A DNA stretch of 64,000 nt. It comes from Oscheius dolichura (lineage: Eukaryota > Nematoda > Chromadorea > Rhabditida > Rhabditidae). The stretch spans positions 6,448,001 through 6,512,000 of the forward strand of contig OW051493.1 of NCBI GenBank assembly GCA_932521035.1. Reading direction: 5' to 3'. Below, piece by piece: positions 1 through 12,793 of this stretch. Below the pieces are notes generated by a model. That model ran no database searches, had not been told where the DNA came from, and worked only from the letters and a program-made list of their open reading frames with translations. How positions within the stretch are numbered: the first letter of the stretch is position 1; the number at the start of each line of letters is the position of its first letter. A program made the position numbers and the translations under genes.

Positions 1-1570
1 CTCTATTAAAGAGGCAGATGTTCTTGTTTGACATGCCGATGGAATTTGGGCAGTCTTCATCCAATTAAAAGGGGATGTACATTGTCGCTGTAAGACCAAA
101 TCCCATCAACTGCCATTCAAGTTCTCTTTTCTACCGCGTAGCTTCCCTACCAAGTCGTACGGTAGTCCTTCCTTTAATCCTCCCCGGTAGCAGGCCCATT
201 GCAACGAAGTAGTTCACCGGAACACCCGAACACTTTTTCAAAACTGCAAATAAACCGGGCATGAGCAGCCGCCTCGCCATCTGGCTCTTATAGTTTATCA
301 TAACACATTATTCGCGGCTTTTCTCTGTTTTTCTCGCGCCAATATCCTTTGAAACGAAGCTCAGCCCGTTAGGATGGCCGAATTCTGGCCAAGTGATTCT
401 GTGATTTATGCACAATCGGGGCTGTCGACGGCAATGACACCTCCTCTTCCATTCCGTTACCAGTTTCTTTTCACCGGCTGCCATTTCCAACCAGACGAAC
501 GGCACCATCCCACGGCCATTTTGCATCTGTCAGCCTTGCCCATTCATGGCAAATGCTCGAGAGGAAACTTCTTGCCGTCCGCCAGCTACAGCCAATGCCA
601 ACGGGGATGACCCTCATTTGTGCGGTAGAAATGAGCGATTCCTTTGGGACAGGGCCATCCATCACCCAGCAGCACTGTACTGTCCGGTCCGGAGTCGGCG
701 ACACCCATCTGCCACAGTCCAAAATGAGGGCATAGCCTCCTTTATCTCTCTGCCCGCTTCCGGCGGTGAGGTCGAACCGTCTCCTCGTGTGTAACGCTCA
801 TTAGAGTTATCAGATCCTCAGAGGCCAGTTTCTGTCACCGGGGGCGAGGTCGCGGTGACTCTACTTCTCGGGGCCTGTCCTTCTTTCCCCTAATACCCTG
901 GATAGATATATGTAGAGAGGAACAGTCTCCCTCCGACTTCCGCCACTCCTTACCTCCTCACCTTCTGTCCTTGGTGCGCTATCTGCCGCTTCCATCTGCC
1001 TCCCGTCTGTCATTTATTACGGTGCCGACTAAGAAAAACCATCGTTTGACTTTTATTTTTATGGATTAGCGTAGCCTTTTCAGTGCCCTGAAAATGTTGC
1101 CAATCTCCCCCGAGAGACGCTTTTACGTACACGTTTTTCTCGCGCATCCTCCTGCCCTATAAATTATGCACACAGGGGGAATCGGCCGGGGGCCGGAGGA
1201 GGGAAAGATTTCGAGAAAAGAGATCTCTTGTAGTCGGTCGACTGGCAGTTGGTGACCTTTTCTCTCGCCTGCAGATACAATCTCGTTGCTTCGGTTTTTG
1301 CGGTATGATTCAGCTCCCGGCCTCCTTTCATGACCGTTTTCTCCATTACGCGCCTTGACTTTTCCCCGCCATTCTGTACTGCTAATATCTCGTCTCCCGG
1401 ATCGGCCTTCCTCTTCTTCTTCTTCTTCTGCTCCATTTATTCTCTCTCTCTCTGGGGTGTAATTCCCCCCAAAACTGTTTTTCCCCAGAGCTGTCCACCC
1501 GCGACACATTACTCACTTGTTGTCGTCCGTCTCTCACACATCGCCCTTATCAAATAATCTCTTTTTGCAG
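1..1570 (+). other. Probable NAV intron, 5' part
   Basis: No exon could be supported here. The stretch ends at a clear acceptor (TTTTTGCAG, 1562-1570)—the start of the first recognisable NAV exon—so it is most likely intronic. The + strand is pyrimidine-rich and holds a (CTT)n run near 1413-1429 and a (TC)n run near 1440-1453. The upstream half of the CH domain was searched for and not seen, so earlier NAV exons probably lie outside the window. Confidence 0.6.
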
Positions 1571-4500
1571 ACATCGACGCCGGACAGCTGGGATCCGTCC
1601 TCCAACTGCTCTACTCCCTTCACAACTATAAACAGAACAACAGGGAGAGGAAGCCGCCGGCTACTCCTCCCTCCCCGGCCATGCCACCCTCGGCCCCCGC
1701 TACCAGGTCTGTCTGTCTCTTTGACAAATGTTTTTAATCAAAAAAGGGGAGACCGTTGTTTGTTACGAATCCCTACCTTCAAAATAGCCGCCGGCAGCCG
1801 AAAAAGACTACACCTAGTAGGCCGGCTGGTATCAATGTGCTCCCGTTAAAATTATATGTATGCTTTTCATGTCAATGGGCAGATTCTCCCTCCTGCTACC
1901 TCTAATAATTTTCTTCTGAATATATAGGCACCCCTCGCATAGTCAGTGTTATTGTTGGCCCAGAGGGAGAAACAAGTCGGCATTTCACAAGCTCTTACCC
2001 TATACAAACATTCCCCCTTCCCCGTTCCTTCTTCACCGCTTTGCCCCCTGACCCCTCTCGAATAGTCCCCCTTCCCCCGTACTATCTGCCATCGCGTGTA
2101 TGTTAGCTTCCTCTCAGTTTGCACGTGCTATAAAATGCGAGAATGGCCTGGCATAGCATTGGAATTAGGCTCATTTCGCCTCGAATTGCATTCCGGTGTC
2201 ATCTCTCCTTTGTACAACTGGTTTCTGTTTTCCGTTTCAAGTGTTTCCCCTTCTTTTTGTTAATAAGAATTAGCAGTTTCAGGCTGCCGTCGGTACAGCA
2301 GCGCTCGTCACGGCTTCAGCCGCCGACCTCCCGCATCGCCACCCCGACCAAGTCAGCCATCCCAACAGGTACTCTTTATATGTCTACTATTTATACATTT
2401 CTATTCTTATTCTTGGATTCCATAATTTTGATACGAGAGATCTGTTTGCCGACGCATCATTCGTCTCATCTTTCGACACCCATTTATTAGGGCTCTTCTG
2501 ACTCTTCCCCCCTCGACTATACTAGACCTTTTCGGAATATGACACGGGTTTTTAGAGGCCAAAAAGGGAGAAAGGGACGGGAAACCCAAAGGGGGAGGAA
2601 ATGCCGGTCTGTATTTCATAAGCCAGGTCTCTTTTTGGTCCTTACTTTCGACAAACATTCCCTTCCTTTTCCGTCTGATCCATTGCCCTCTTCAATAGTC
2701 CCCCTCCGCCTCAGAGCACAGCCTGCTCGGTCAGTTTTACTGTGAAGGACATTGAACCTTGACCGGAATATCAACCTTAAACCGTACTCAAAGATGACAG
2801 GTAAAGAAAAACGAATGGCAGCCCTATTGTAAAGATGGCAGGGTGTCTTCCTCCAAAATGCTTCTCCACTCTTTTTTGACCTGCGCATCGTCTCCTCCTC
2901 CGAGCCTGTCACATTATGAGCAGGAAAATTGCCCCGTTGTCCATTTGGAAAGGAGATAATTAAACCCTTCTCCCGTCGAGCATCTATCACTCGAATTATC
3001 CTGCTCTTTCCCAAGTTTTCTATTTCCAAAAGAGAGGATTCCTCGTCGCCCTGAATGTCCTCCTTCCCCCTTCCGGTACCATCTGGCCGATCCGCCAATT
3101 GACCTCTTCTAATGCGCTTAGTCGTGGCCGTGTTTGCTTCCCAATTTGTCCGGATATTGTCTTCCTGGGCGTTCATGTTGATTGGGAGCTCGTTCTTATT
3201 CATAATTTATTGCCGGTCACTTGGCGAGCCGCTCTCCAGCCGAGTAATTGAAGCCAATTTAACTGGGATGTGTTGATGGGCCGCCGCACGTCGCACACGG
3301 CGCTTAATCCTCTCCCCCTGCTCTTTCTGTCATCCTCCTTATTCGGAATATAGCGAAATTCCATTGTCCCATATGTTGCCGGCGTGTAACTGACGCCGGC
3401 CTGATTTATGATCAAAAAGCATCTGGAAGTGCGCAATTTTCTTTTCTCTTGCAGGAGTTTCGCCTAGCCGACCGGCTCCCCCCTCGCCGTCGCCAAAGAC
3501 AGCCATCCGTCCTCCGAGTTCCATCCGCCCGCCTTCCGGGTAACCTACTCTCCCCTTCCTCATACGGCGCCCTTTTCTTCAGAAATAACAATGGTTCTGT
3601 GACGGGGAGCTCCACCTATACCACACTCATCCCCCCTGGAGCGAAGACCGCCGTCCGGAAAAGTCAACTCCAGGCTCCGAAGACTGTGCCCACGAGTAAT
3701 TCGGCCCAGCCAAAGATGCTCAAGATGAAGTTCTTCACAAAAGATCAGCCGAAGGAGTCGGTCGTGAAGAAGGCCGAGAACAAGAAGACCGAGACGGCCC
3801 TCCGGCAGCCGACCAGGACTTCTCGCCTTGCACCGCCGACCAAGGTAGTAGTAGAGTTTTCTACTGAACTCCCTCTCCGGGCCTCTGGGGTATTTGAGAT
3901 TTTCCTCTCGATAGAGTCCGGGGCGAAGTAGCGTTCAATCTCAAATTGCCGGGTAGACCAAAGGAAGCAGGCATTTTTACTTGCGGCCTCTCCCGGACCA
4001 GATGTTGTCCCCTCGTCTTGTTACTACGCCAATTAGAGACGCCTTAGACAAAATGAGTTTCTGAGCTCGTCCATTTCAGACGGCTCCTGTCCAACTGAGG
4101 GTACAGCCGCCGCCTTCCATTGTCAAGCCGTCGCCCGAGAAGAGGTACCTTTAAATGTATTAAGGGAATAACTGACAACTATATTTAGGACGTCGAAAAG
4201 CAGCGAAGAAGACTCGGCCTATGCGGGATTCGGTAGCACGAGCCCGGCCTCGTCTACCCAAAGTTCAATTAGTCTACGATCTGCCTCATCCAAAGGATCT
4301 CGGGAACATATGTGCGAGCCGGAGACACAGCCGGAAAATCACAAAATGGTTAGTTTTCCCATTGGGTCAGTATGCTCATCCCCCGTTCAGGAGAAGCCCA
4401 CCCTGGCTGTCCGTGCCCTGGGTATGACTCCGCCGGCTCCGCTCCCCTCTCCCAAAAAAGAGTCCCCCGTTGCCCCGGCTCCTTCTCCTTCAAAATGTGA

Positions 4501-7500
4501 GAAGGCCACCGAGACGGCGACTGTCGGCGTGGTCAGCCCCATCGTCCAGCGGAAGGTCGTCGAGTGTCAGCCATCCTCTTCGAAGCCAGAGGAGAAAATC
4601 AAACCGTTCGTGTCCTCCCCCTACTTTTCAACCAGCCCCAATTCCAGAGCTGTCCCTGTGAGGAAAGATTCCCGCGTAGAGACGCCCAAATCAACGGAAG
4701 ACTTCATCCCGCCAAGCATCGCCCCGTCCCTGCCCACCTATGCCCAGCTGTTGCGAGAAGGCCGATTTCAAGGCGGGAGGACAGGTGAGCTTTCGGCGCC
4801 CTGCTTATTAGGGGGCGACTCGTTTGAGCCGGGAAGGAAAGATTTGTCACCGGCCCGTTTTCCAGAAGGCCGCTTCGATTCGTCAACCAGCGAGGACTCC
4901 CTGGATTCGGTGACAACGACCATTCGACTGAAACCGTCCGGCGGCTGCTGTTCGGAGGGAAACACCCTGAGTCGGCCAATCGGTGTCCGGGCCAGGAGTT
5001 CAGGTACATTTTGACGTATCTAGAGTCCGTTCTCTCCTCTCCAAAGGTGTTCTGACGCCGTTATAATCCCAAAAATCAGCCGGTTGATAAGAGTTTCAGA
5101 GCCATCCGGGTACACCTCCGAAGGCGGCATTGCCATCTACCAGAAGATGCAGGAGCGGATGAGGGAGTGCCGCGAGAATTTACGCCGTTTTGACTACGGA
5201 GACAGGTCAGCCATCCTCCCCTCCCCTCCCCCTTCCTCCTTCGGCTTTAACTGTTTCATAAGGATGGCATTTGTGAGTCAGCCGGCGATGCTATCTCAAG
5301 TGGGGAGACGATCTGTGGGGATTACCCATGTCGCGGATTCCGGCGACTGCTCGTCCTCCAGCCGGGCTATAATTAACATCTGTCCATCCTCTTCTTTTCA
5401 TACCTCGTCATGGTCATCAGCCCCCGAGTCCTCCCCTCCTCGTCTCTCCTCTTCCTCCATTACGGGGTCTCCCTTTGTCCCGGTTCAAAACAACTCGCCC
5501 GGCTACACTATTTTCTGCTTTACTTCTTGTCTCGTCATTTGCATTTCAACTTTCCGGGAGGTCACCCCCCGAAGGTGACAATAGCCGTTGCCCAGTTGCC
5601 ATTGTGCTCACTCTTTCGACTATGTCCTTCGTCCAGCGGCTGATGCTCCATCGGCTCAGAGAGTAAGCACCGGGCCTCCCTCTCACTGACTATATTTAGT
5701 ATAGATAGCGAATGATGGGGGCGGAAGAGGATATTTCCCGATGGGCTCATTTAGATAACCAGGAGGGGCTAATTGACGGTAACACTTGCCCTCCTCCCTG
5801 GTCGAAAAACACCTCATCTCTGGCGTTCCGTCTCTATTTGCGTATCCATTTTGTTCCCGATGGAAATTCGCCTAAACGGCAGCCTAACCCCGCCCCGAGT
5901 CAGCTGCCCGCTTGTCTCCTAATGTGTTCCACATTGTTGACATCATCCGAGTCGAGTTCCTCCCGGTCCTCCCCTATCAGTTCCAAAAGATACCCGCCTG
6001 AAATAGCCAAACAATCCATTTCCTGCCCTCTCGTGTTATTAGGCCATTAGTATTTGACGGACTTTCTTTGTCCGTTTGGGTTACAGGAAGCCCCAAATTA
6101 GTGGGCGGACCACCACCACCACCAGGCGGGCCTCCTCCTCCCGGCCTCTTTGTTTGTCCCCCCCCCCCCCCCCGGCGAAATCCGAGCAGTTTTTAGTCAA
6201 AACTTCTGCCAGTGATGGCAGCCGTAACTCGATTCGCGCATACACCTTGTTGCAAATGCTCTCTTGACCGCAATTCGTCCGCATAATTCCGACCCTCCGC
6301 CCTCCCCCCAGTCAGCCATGTGTTTTCAGCTTCGAGGATAGCTCGTCCCTCTCCTCTGGAATATCCGACAACTTCGACGACATCTCCACCGACGACCTGA
6401 GTGGCCCGTAGGTTTTTCTCTCTCAGAAAAAGGCAATTTCTCGCCCTCGCAACATGGCTCTAATCCCATGTAAGGGGTTCTAATTGCATGGGTTAATCGC
6501 GCTGCCAGGTGGCCCATCACAGATCCCGCCAGCCGACGGCCCACGATTCCCAACCATTTCTCCCATTATTTCCTCCTTTCAGAGACCATCCCATGGCTAA
6601 AGTGGCCGCCTCCTATGCCTCGTCCTCCTGTGACTACCAGACTTTTGCCAGAAATGCTGCCAAAGGTACCGTCCTCCCCTCCTTCAACTGTCTAAACGAG
6701 TCTTCCAGGTCCCCGAGGCTCGTCCATCGACAGTCGTGCCCGTAGAATAGCCGAGCAGGAGAATCTGCATGCCCTGTTACAACAGTGCCGGACTTCTCAA
6801 CGCGGAGCAGGGGTAGGAGCCTTTTTTATGGCTTATTAGAGCCGGCCCTCCAGCTTATTACTTTCTGTTGGTGCTCTGCCCCGGGAGTAGTAACGCGTAG
6901 AGTGTCCATTCAAGTGGAGAACGTGGTTAGACGGCTCCAATTTGCACTCTGAATAGCTATTCGAGCACCTTTTGGGGCAGAAGGTGGGGCAGAAGTGAGG
7001 AGAAGTCTTGACAGACAGGGTGTTCTTCAGTTTGTCTCGTTCGATTTGTCATGAGAGAGGCCTCTTGGGATCCCCTAATTGAAGACGATTAATGACTTTG
7101 TGGCCCCTCTTTGAGCCCTCCTAATGGGCTGTTTATGCACCCCCACAAGGGGGCTGAGAAATTTCTCGGTTGTTTTTCCACGTGTCTACGCGGTAGTGGA
7201 GTAGACGGGGAGATAGATGGGTCGGGGGTTTTGTAACGCCAGCTGCTTCGACCTCCCCTAATGCGAGCAGGAGTAAACAGACAATACACACACGTCTCTG
7301 ACGCCTAATGGGGGAAATCACTCCAAACAGATAGGAGCCATTTCCAGACACTTCGTACTCCGTTTTCCCCACAGCTGGGCCTTTCAGCCGAGGCCGAGGC
7401 TCTCCGCTCCCGCAGCCGGTCTTCTAACGAGCCGAGTCAGTTTTCCCACCGGCCTTCCACTTTCCCACAATCTCATATTCCCCTCCTGCCCGGTAATGTC

Positions 7501-10500
7501 AGTCTTTTTCAGGCGCGTCTCTCTCAGGTTTTCATTCACTGGATCGTAAGAGCCAATTTACTGAATTCTACGGTCCCGGCTGGCAGGATCGGGCCGCCCT
7601 GGCCCTCGTCAGCCCGAGGCGCGTTCCCCAACAGCAGAGAGGCGCTGTCTCAGGTGAGCTGCCTCTGCCTCTCGGCGTTTCCCTTTCTCACAATTTCCCC
7701 TAGCTAATAGCATGCTTTTCCTCTGCTTCCTCTAGTTACTAGAGCTTTAGCTTCCCTGAATGCTGGAGGAATGTCGAAATCCCTTGTCATGTTGGAGTCG
7801 TCGTCGCCTCGGCCGAAGAGGAAGGACAGCCCGAGGAGTCGCGGACGCCTTCAGCTGTCGGTGGCCAGCCCCGTCAAGGGTACGCGCACCGCTTTGCCTA
7901 TAGCTATCTTGCTCAAGATCTGTACCTTTTAACCTTTTGAATAACATCCTCCCTCTAACTTTTGATAATCCAAATTCTATCCACACTTACAAACCAAGAA
8001 AACTGACGAGTTTACTAGAAGAACGGATATGATAATAGGGGATAAATTCAGCTGGGTCTCAAAGTGCCCGGGATGGCTACGGGACCTATGGGGAGATGCA
8101 CCTCCACCGGCTGGCAGACGAGGTCCGGACGAAGGATTCCATGGGCTCGCAGTTGTCTCTGTCCTCTTCCACCGCCTATAATAATGTAGGAGACTGTCTC
8201 ATTCATTTTTGAATGCCGCTCTTCAGTTAAATGACAAATACGAGGCAGAGATCAGGAAGATGTCTAGAGAGTTGGATGGCTATCGTATGACTGTCCACAA
8301 GTTGAGCAGGAAACACGACGACTATGCTCAGCTGATGGAGATGTTCAACCAAAAACTGTCCAAGCTATCCAGACACGTGGAGAAGGCTCAACTAAAGGTC
8401 AGTTTCCTTTGGAATAGAAGCGTTGCTTTTTCCGTACCACAGCTGGGCCCAGCTGGTACAGCCTCGTGTCCCTTCTTGTCTCTCTTACCCTTTTTATTCC
8501 CTTTTCGGGTGAATTTGTGCCTGCCTCTTGCGAAAGAGGAGCTCGTTCCTGTCGTAGACGGCATCTTCCCCCCTAATGGGTTATAGTTTATAGCTATTCC
8601 GATTTCCTGCCACGATTAGTAAACGTGAGCGATGGCCGCAGTGTGTGTATGCCCGATTTTATCATCTCCTCCCGTGCCTCACGGTCGCCGCTCAGCTTAA
8701 TCCGTATGCAAATTACTGCGGGGCGAAGGAGCATGAATTTCGCGGGCAGTCAGCCGATTTGTCAAACCGGGAGCCAATTCCCGGTCAGTCAGTCAGAGAA
8801 TAAATTAAAATTTCAGCCGGACGAGGTCGGAAAATTGAGGATTGAGATCGACAACCTCAGAGCGATGAGTGGACGGGTGGCACCGAATGGGGAGACGAGG
8901 AGGACAGTCGATGGAGCGGGGGAACTGCTCCGGCAGCCGTCACTGGAGTCGGTGGCCTCGATGGCCAGCCACCGGTCGTCGATGAGCTCCTCCAGCAAGA
9001 GCAGCAAGGCGGACAAGGCCTCGTTGAACAGTTTCGGGGCCAAGTCCAAGAAAAGCTGGGTGAGTGCCTTTCCCCTTTGTCAAAATAAGCTGATCTGCTT
9101 TTTGTAGGCGTCAAACGTGGATGTTCAGGTAAAAAAGTGTTGTGATGGTGGTTGTATTTGTGGGGGATGGGGCCTGTAACCCGGGGAACTGGTACTAAAG
9201 CTGAGATATTACGGTTACAGAGCCTGGAATTAACCGATAACCAGTAACTGATGGTCTTTTTAGATACGCTCCTCGTTCACAAAGGCCTTCTCCAAGAAGA
9301 AAAGCAAGGGAGGCCTCTCGGACACGGAAGGCTCTCCAATGCATCTCCATACCATCAGTGGCTCAAATAACAGGCACACTACAGGGACACTTCTTTATTA
9401 AAAGAGGTTGTTTAGACTGGATGAGGTGGAGGTTGACGAGCTGAAGAAGCAGCTGGAAGATCGGGATGTGGCACTGACCGACGTCCGCCTGGATGCCCTG
9501 GACAGGGCGAGGGAGGTCGATCTCCTGCGGGAGACGGTGAACAGGCTGAAGGTGAGAATAGTTCGGGGAATACTGTTAGAGGGAATTTAGACAGAGAACA
9601 AACAGCTGAAACAAGACATGTCCCGGCTGTTGGCCACCCGGTCGCGGGCGTCTTCACAGGCCTCCTTGGCTATGCATGACGAGGAGCCCCTGTACGAGGT
9701 GCCCCCGACAACATCCTCTTCCACCCCGAGTAGTAAGCGTAAGTCTTCGCCGAAGAGACCCGACTGGAAATGAGTTCAGGTTCCTCCGGTTGTAATAGTG
9801 TCAAAGTCACTGTTAACGTCGACCTCCGGGGAACGATAAGCTCTGAGATCTGCCCCGAACACGAGATCATCATTGGCTTCCTTCCCATGCCCACGGCCAC
9901 CACCTCTTGGGACGAAATGGACCAACAGATTGCGGTTCTCTTCGATGTGAGTGTTCCTTCTGTACAATTTGACAGCCCCATGCTTAGAATTACATCGGCC
10001 GCGTCGACGGAGATCGTCACCTCGGCCTGCATTATAATGAGAGTGTCGTCGGCTACCAGATAGGGACAACAGTCCGAAGGAAGACAGGAGACGAGCCGGC
10101 CTATCTCCCCTCGGAGGTCATCTCCCCCACAACGACTGTCCGTCTGTTCCTCAGAGGAGCCTGCCAGAAGTGTGTCGACTCCCTCGTCCTAGAGACGCTC
10201 TTCCCCTCGTCCATGCTGGAACAGCTTATGAAATTCCTCCTCAACCACAGGAGACTGGTCCTCTCCGGTGCTACTGGAATTGGAAAGGTAGGCTATATTG
10301 TCACCTCTCAATAGAGAGCCGTCTTCAGTCGAACATTGCCCGCCAACTGGCCGCCTACCTGGCCTACACGATCGGCCAGACCCAGGACATCGTCCACGAC
10401 ATAAAGATACCGGAGAACGACGACATCAGCATCGTGTTGGTCGAGGAACAGCTGGAGAAACTGCTCAAGGCATCAAAGAATTCGGTAATTCTACTGGACA

Positions 10501-11282
10501 ACGTGCCCAGGAACAGGATCGCCTTCATTTCGTCCGTCTTCTCGTCGGCCCAGTTGGTCAACAACGGTAACGATCCTCCTCTATCCCTTTAACTCTCTTT
10601 GCAGAAGGCCCCTTCGTCATCTGCACCGTCAATCGGGCCTGTAATCTTCCCGAGATGCAAATTAACCACAACTTCAAGATGTTCCTGCTGACCAATCGAA
10701 TGGATGGCGTCCGCGGCTTCATGGGACGGTATCCTGCCTTCTCTAGCCATAATAACAACACGTTTCAGCTTCCTCCGCCGGAGGATCATCGAGGCTGAGC
10801 ATCGCCTGGGCAGGCAGAGTCCTCCCGAGCTGCTGAATGTCATCGCCTTTCTGCCGGAGGTCCTTCAAGCGGTCAACGACTTCATCGAGAAGGCCAACTC
10901 TTTGGACGTGACCGTCGGGCCGAGGATATTCCTCCAGTGTCCCCTTGGGATCGAGGAGTCGAGGGATTGGTTCGTGAAGACGTGGAACGCGAACATCATC
11001 CCCTACATGGTCCGGGTAGCCAGAGAAGGTAGGCAGGGCTTATGGCCGATGATTCTCTCAATTGTAGGTGTAAAAGTCCTCGGCCGATGTGGAAACTTTG
11101 AAGATCCAACGGAGGTGGTGTGCGACAAGTGGCCCTGGACAGAGGGTCCGAGTGGCGAGGACCTCCTTCACCGTCTCTCCATTAAGGACATCGGCCAGAC
11201 CACGAAGCAGGCCATTAACCCACTGGATGCGTTGATTCGTCTCCAAGCTAACAGAACCACCTCGGCGGCCGGCGACCACTAG
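1571..11282 (+). CDS. unc-53: Neuron navigator / UNC-53 family protein, 5'-partial
   Basis: Cytoskeletal AAA-family protein of the UNC-53/NAV family, known to guide axon and cell migration by linking actin and microtubules. The exons are 1571-1706, 2283-2368, 3455-3539, 3583-3844, 4080-4144, 4189-4784, 4866-5003, 5100-5205, 6330-6407, 6583-6665, 6709-6812, 7375-7492, 7513-7653, 7736-7879, 8052-8185, 8227-8397, 8817-9059, 9108-9128, 9264-9373, 9416-9551, 9591-9738, 9780-9946, 9988-10287, 10317-10566, 10605-10728, 10769-11028 and 11068-11282. They give about 1472 residues in frame. The first exon is the end of the calponin-homology domain (LGSVLQLLYSLHNYKQ). The family motif DSSSLSSGISDNFDDIS is near residue 495, the LADEVRTKDSMGSQLSLSSS block follows, and a coiled coil lies at about 760-815. 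The AAA module has a Walker A (SGATGIGKS, about 1185) and a Walker B-like ILLDNV. Exon 4189-5003 can also be read without its two in-frame introns. The 5' end is outside the window. Confidence 0.93.
6158..6173 (+). repeat. Homopolymer C16 in a NAV intron
   Basis: Sixteen consecutive C residues within the intron 5206-6329, about 35 nt after a short (CCA)n run. Confidence 0.9.
9374..9415 (+). other. GC-AG intron in NAV
   Basis: The frame joins only if the upstream exon ends ...AACAG at 9373 and the downstream exon starts ACTGGATG at 9416. The 42-nt intron therefore begins GC, not GT, and ends TTTAG. No in-frame GT donor was found nearby. The joined residues run into the coiled-coil segment LDEVEVDELKKQ. 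Confidence 0.6.
10288..10316 (+). other. 29-nt intron splitting the NAV Walker A motif
   Basis: Reading through gives a stop codon. Splicing GTAGGC...ATAGAG restores GATGIGK/S, the expected Walker A sequence, and the frame then stays open for 250 nt. The acceptor one AG earlier would shift the frame. At 29 nt this is the shortest intron I could support in the window. Confidence 0.65.
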
Positions 11283-12793
11283 CTCTCCGGAGCTGCCGCC
11301 GCCTTACGGGTCCCCAAATCCTTATCGAGTGCCCCTTTTCCTTTGTGATGTTATTTATAAGCCCGAGTCTGATCCACTTCAGTCATAAAATTTATTGTTA
11401 ACCCGTGGCTAATTGAGAGACAAATTGGGAGGAGCTAGAGAGACTTCCTGACAGACGACGGCGGTGGAGAATCTAAGCAAATGGACTGAATTGAAAGAAA
11501 AAAAAAGAAACGAACCATTTTCTAGACGAGAATTGGACCGTTTCCGGGGGAAAATATTCCAAAAATAGACGCCAAAAATGCCGAGGCAGGAATTGAAGAA
11601 CAAAAAGACCAGCCAGCTCATCGTCGACCAACAACTGAATAGAGTCGATTTCGCCGGGAATTGACAGGATCAAGGGGGAAGGAAAGCGAAAAATCGAAAA
11701 GTATCCGGTTGCCACCGGAGATCTGTCATTTCCAATTCCGCCTCTTTTGAGAGGATATCGCCGAGCTTGGAAATGGCGACGATACAAAACGGGCCGGGGT
11801 TCCCATGTTCTATTAAAGGCGCCTCCAAAACACTGCGAGAGCTGTTCAAACAGAACTTGGGATTTGTTTGTGTGGAGTGGAAGTGGCAAGTCGGGGATAC
11901 GTCCGGTGTGGAAATTAGTTTATCCTCTCGAGCAGAAGTAATTCAATCGAAAAAAGGAGGAGACAATTGGGGGGAGGATAAGGGTGACTGACAAGAGAGA
12001 ACAGGAATGGGCCGTTAGGGGCAGGGAGGAGGCAGAGGGACAGCCAGCCGAGTTATCAGTTGTGACCCCAAAGTGACGGCATAGACAAGTGCGTGTAAAC
12101 CGGGAGGAGAGGAGGCAGGTCGACTGGTTGGAGCTGCGCGTGTCGCGCTCTCTCCTGGCTCGGGCCTTGCGTGTGTTTGTCCATGTCGAAGTGACTCAAC
12201 TGCCTTATGTTTATGGGGAGTGACGTGGTTGTCGGAAATGGAAGGGGGGACGAAGCCTTAGCAGGTGGACTCAATTGATTGTTGTCTCGACTGGGGAGGG
12301 AGGGAGATCAAATAAAGAGAACCACTACGACAAATAGAATCAGAGAGGGGGGAGTGGAGTTTCATCTGGGAGGGCAGGTGGCAGGAGACGTTTGTCACAG
12401 CTGGACGACAGATAAGCACCTAATCGCCGATGTTAACAACCCCCGGACGGTCTCCACCGATGTCCGTCTCTTATTTAGATTCCTCAAAAGAATGAAATTG
12501 AAGAGAGTGTGGTAATCTCTAGAGATAAACAGAGAAGACGTCAGGTGGACTACTAGAACCGCGGCGAAGATAGCGGAGTCGTGTCCGTTGCTTTGGCCCA
12601 GGCGGCCTAGTCAGTTCACTGCTGGGAGAAGCAGATGTTATGTCTGGAATAAAAGAAAGGAAAAAACATAAGAAGTTTATATCCTCATCAATGTTTCTTT
12701 CGCCGAAGGTCAAAGTCGACGGAGCTGCCACGAACGACAGCCGACGGGCGTTTACGGCTCATCACCACCCTCTGAATGGTACAGTCTTCTTTT
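11283..12793. other. Intergenic, convergent NAV and collagen 3' ends
   Basis: No coding exon is supported. The + strand is strikingly purine-rich over much of 11.4-12.5 kb. The long open frames here lack splice or family support. A CATAAA sits near 11384, about 100 nt after the NAV stop, as a weak candidate polyadenylation signal. Confidence 0.5.

Noticed and set aside
11283-12793. Extra coding gene between NAV and collagen
   Set aside because: Open frames exist on both strands in purine-rich sequence, but none has splice junctions, a family motif or a good start context.
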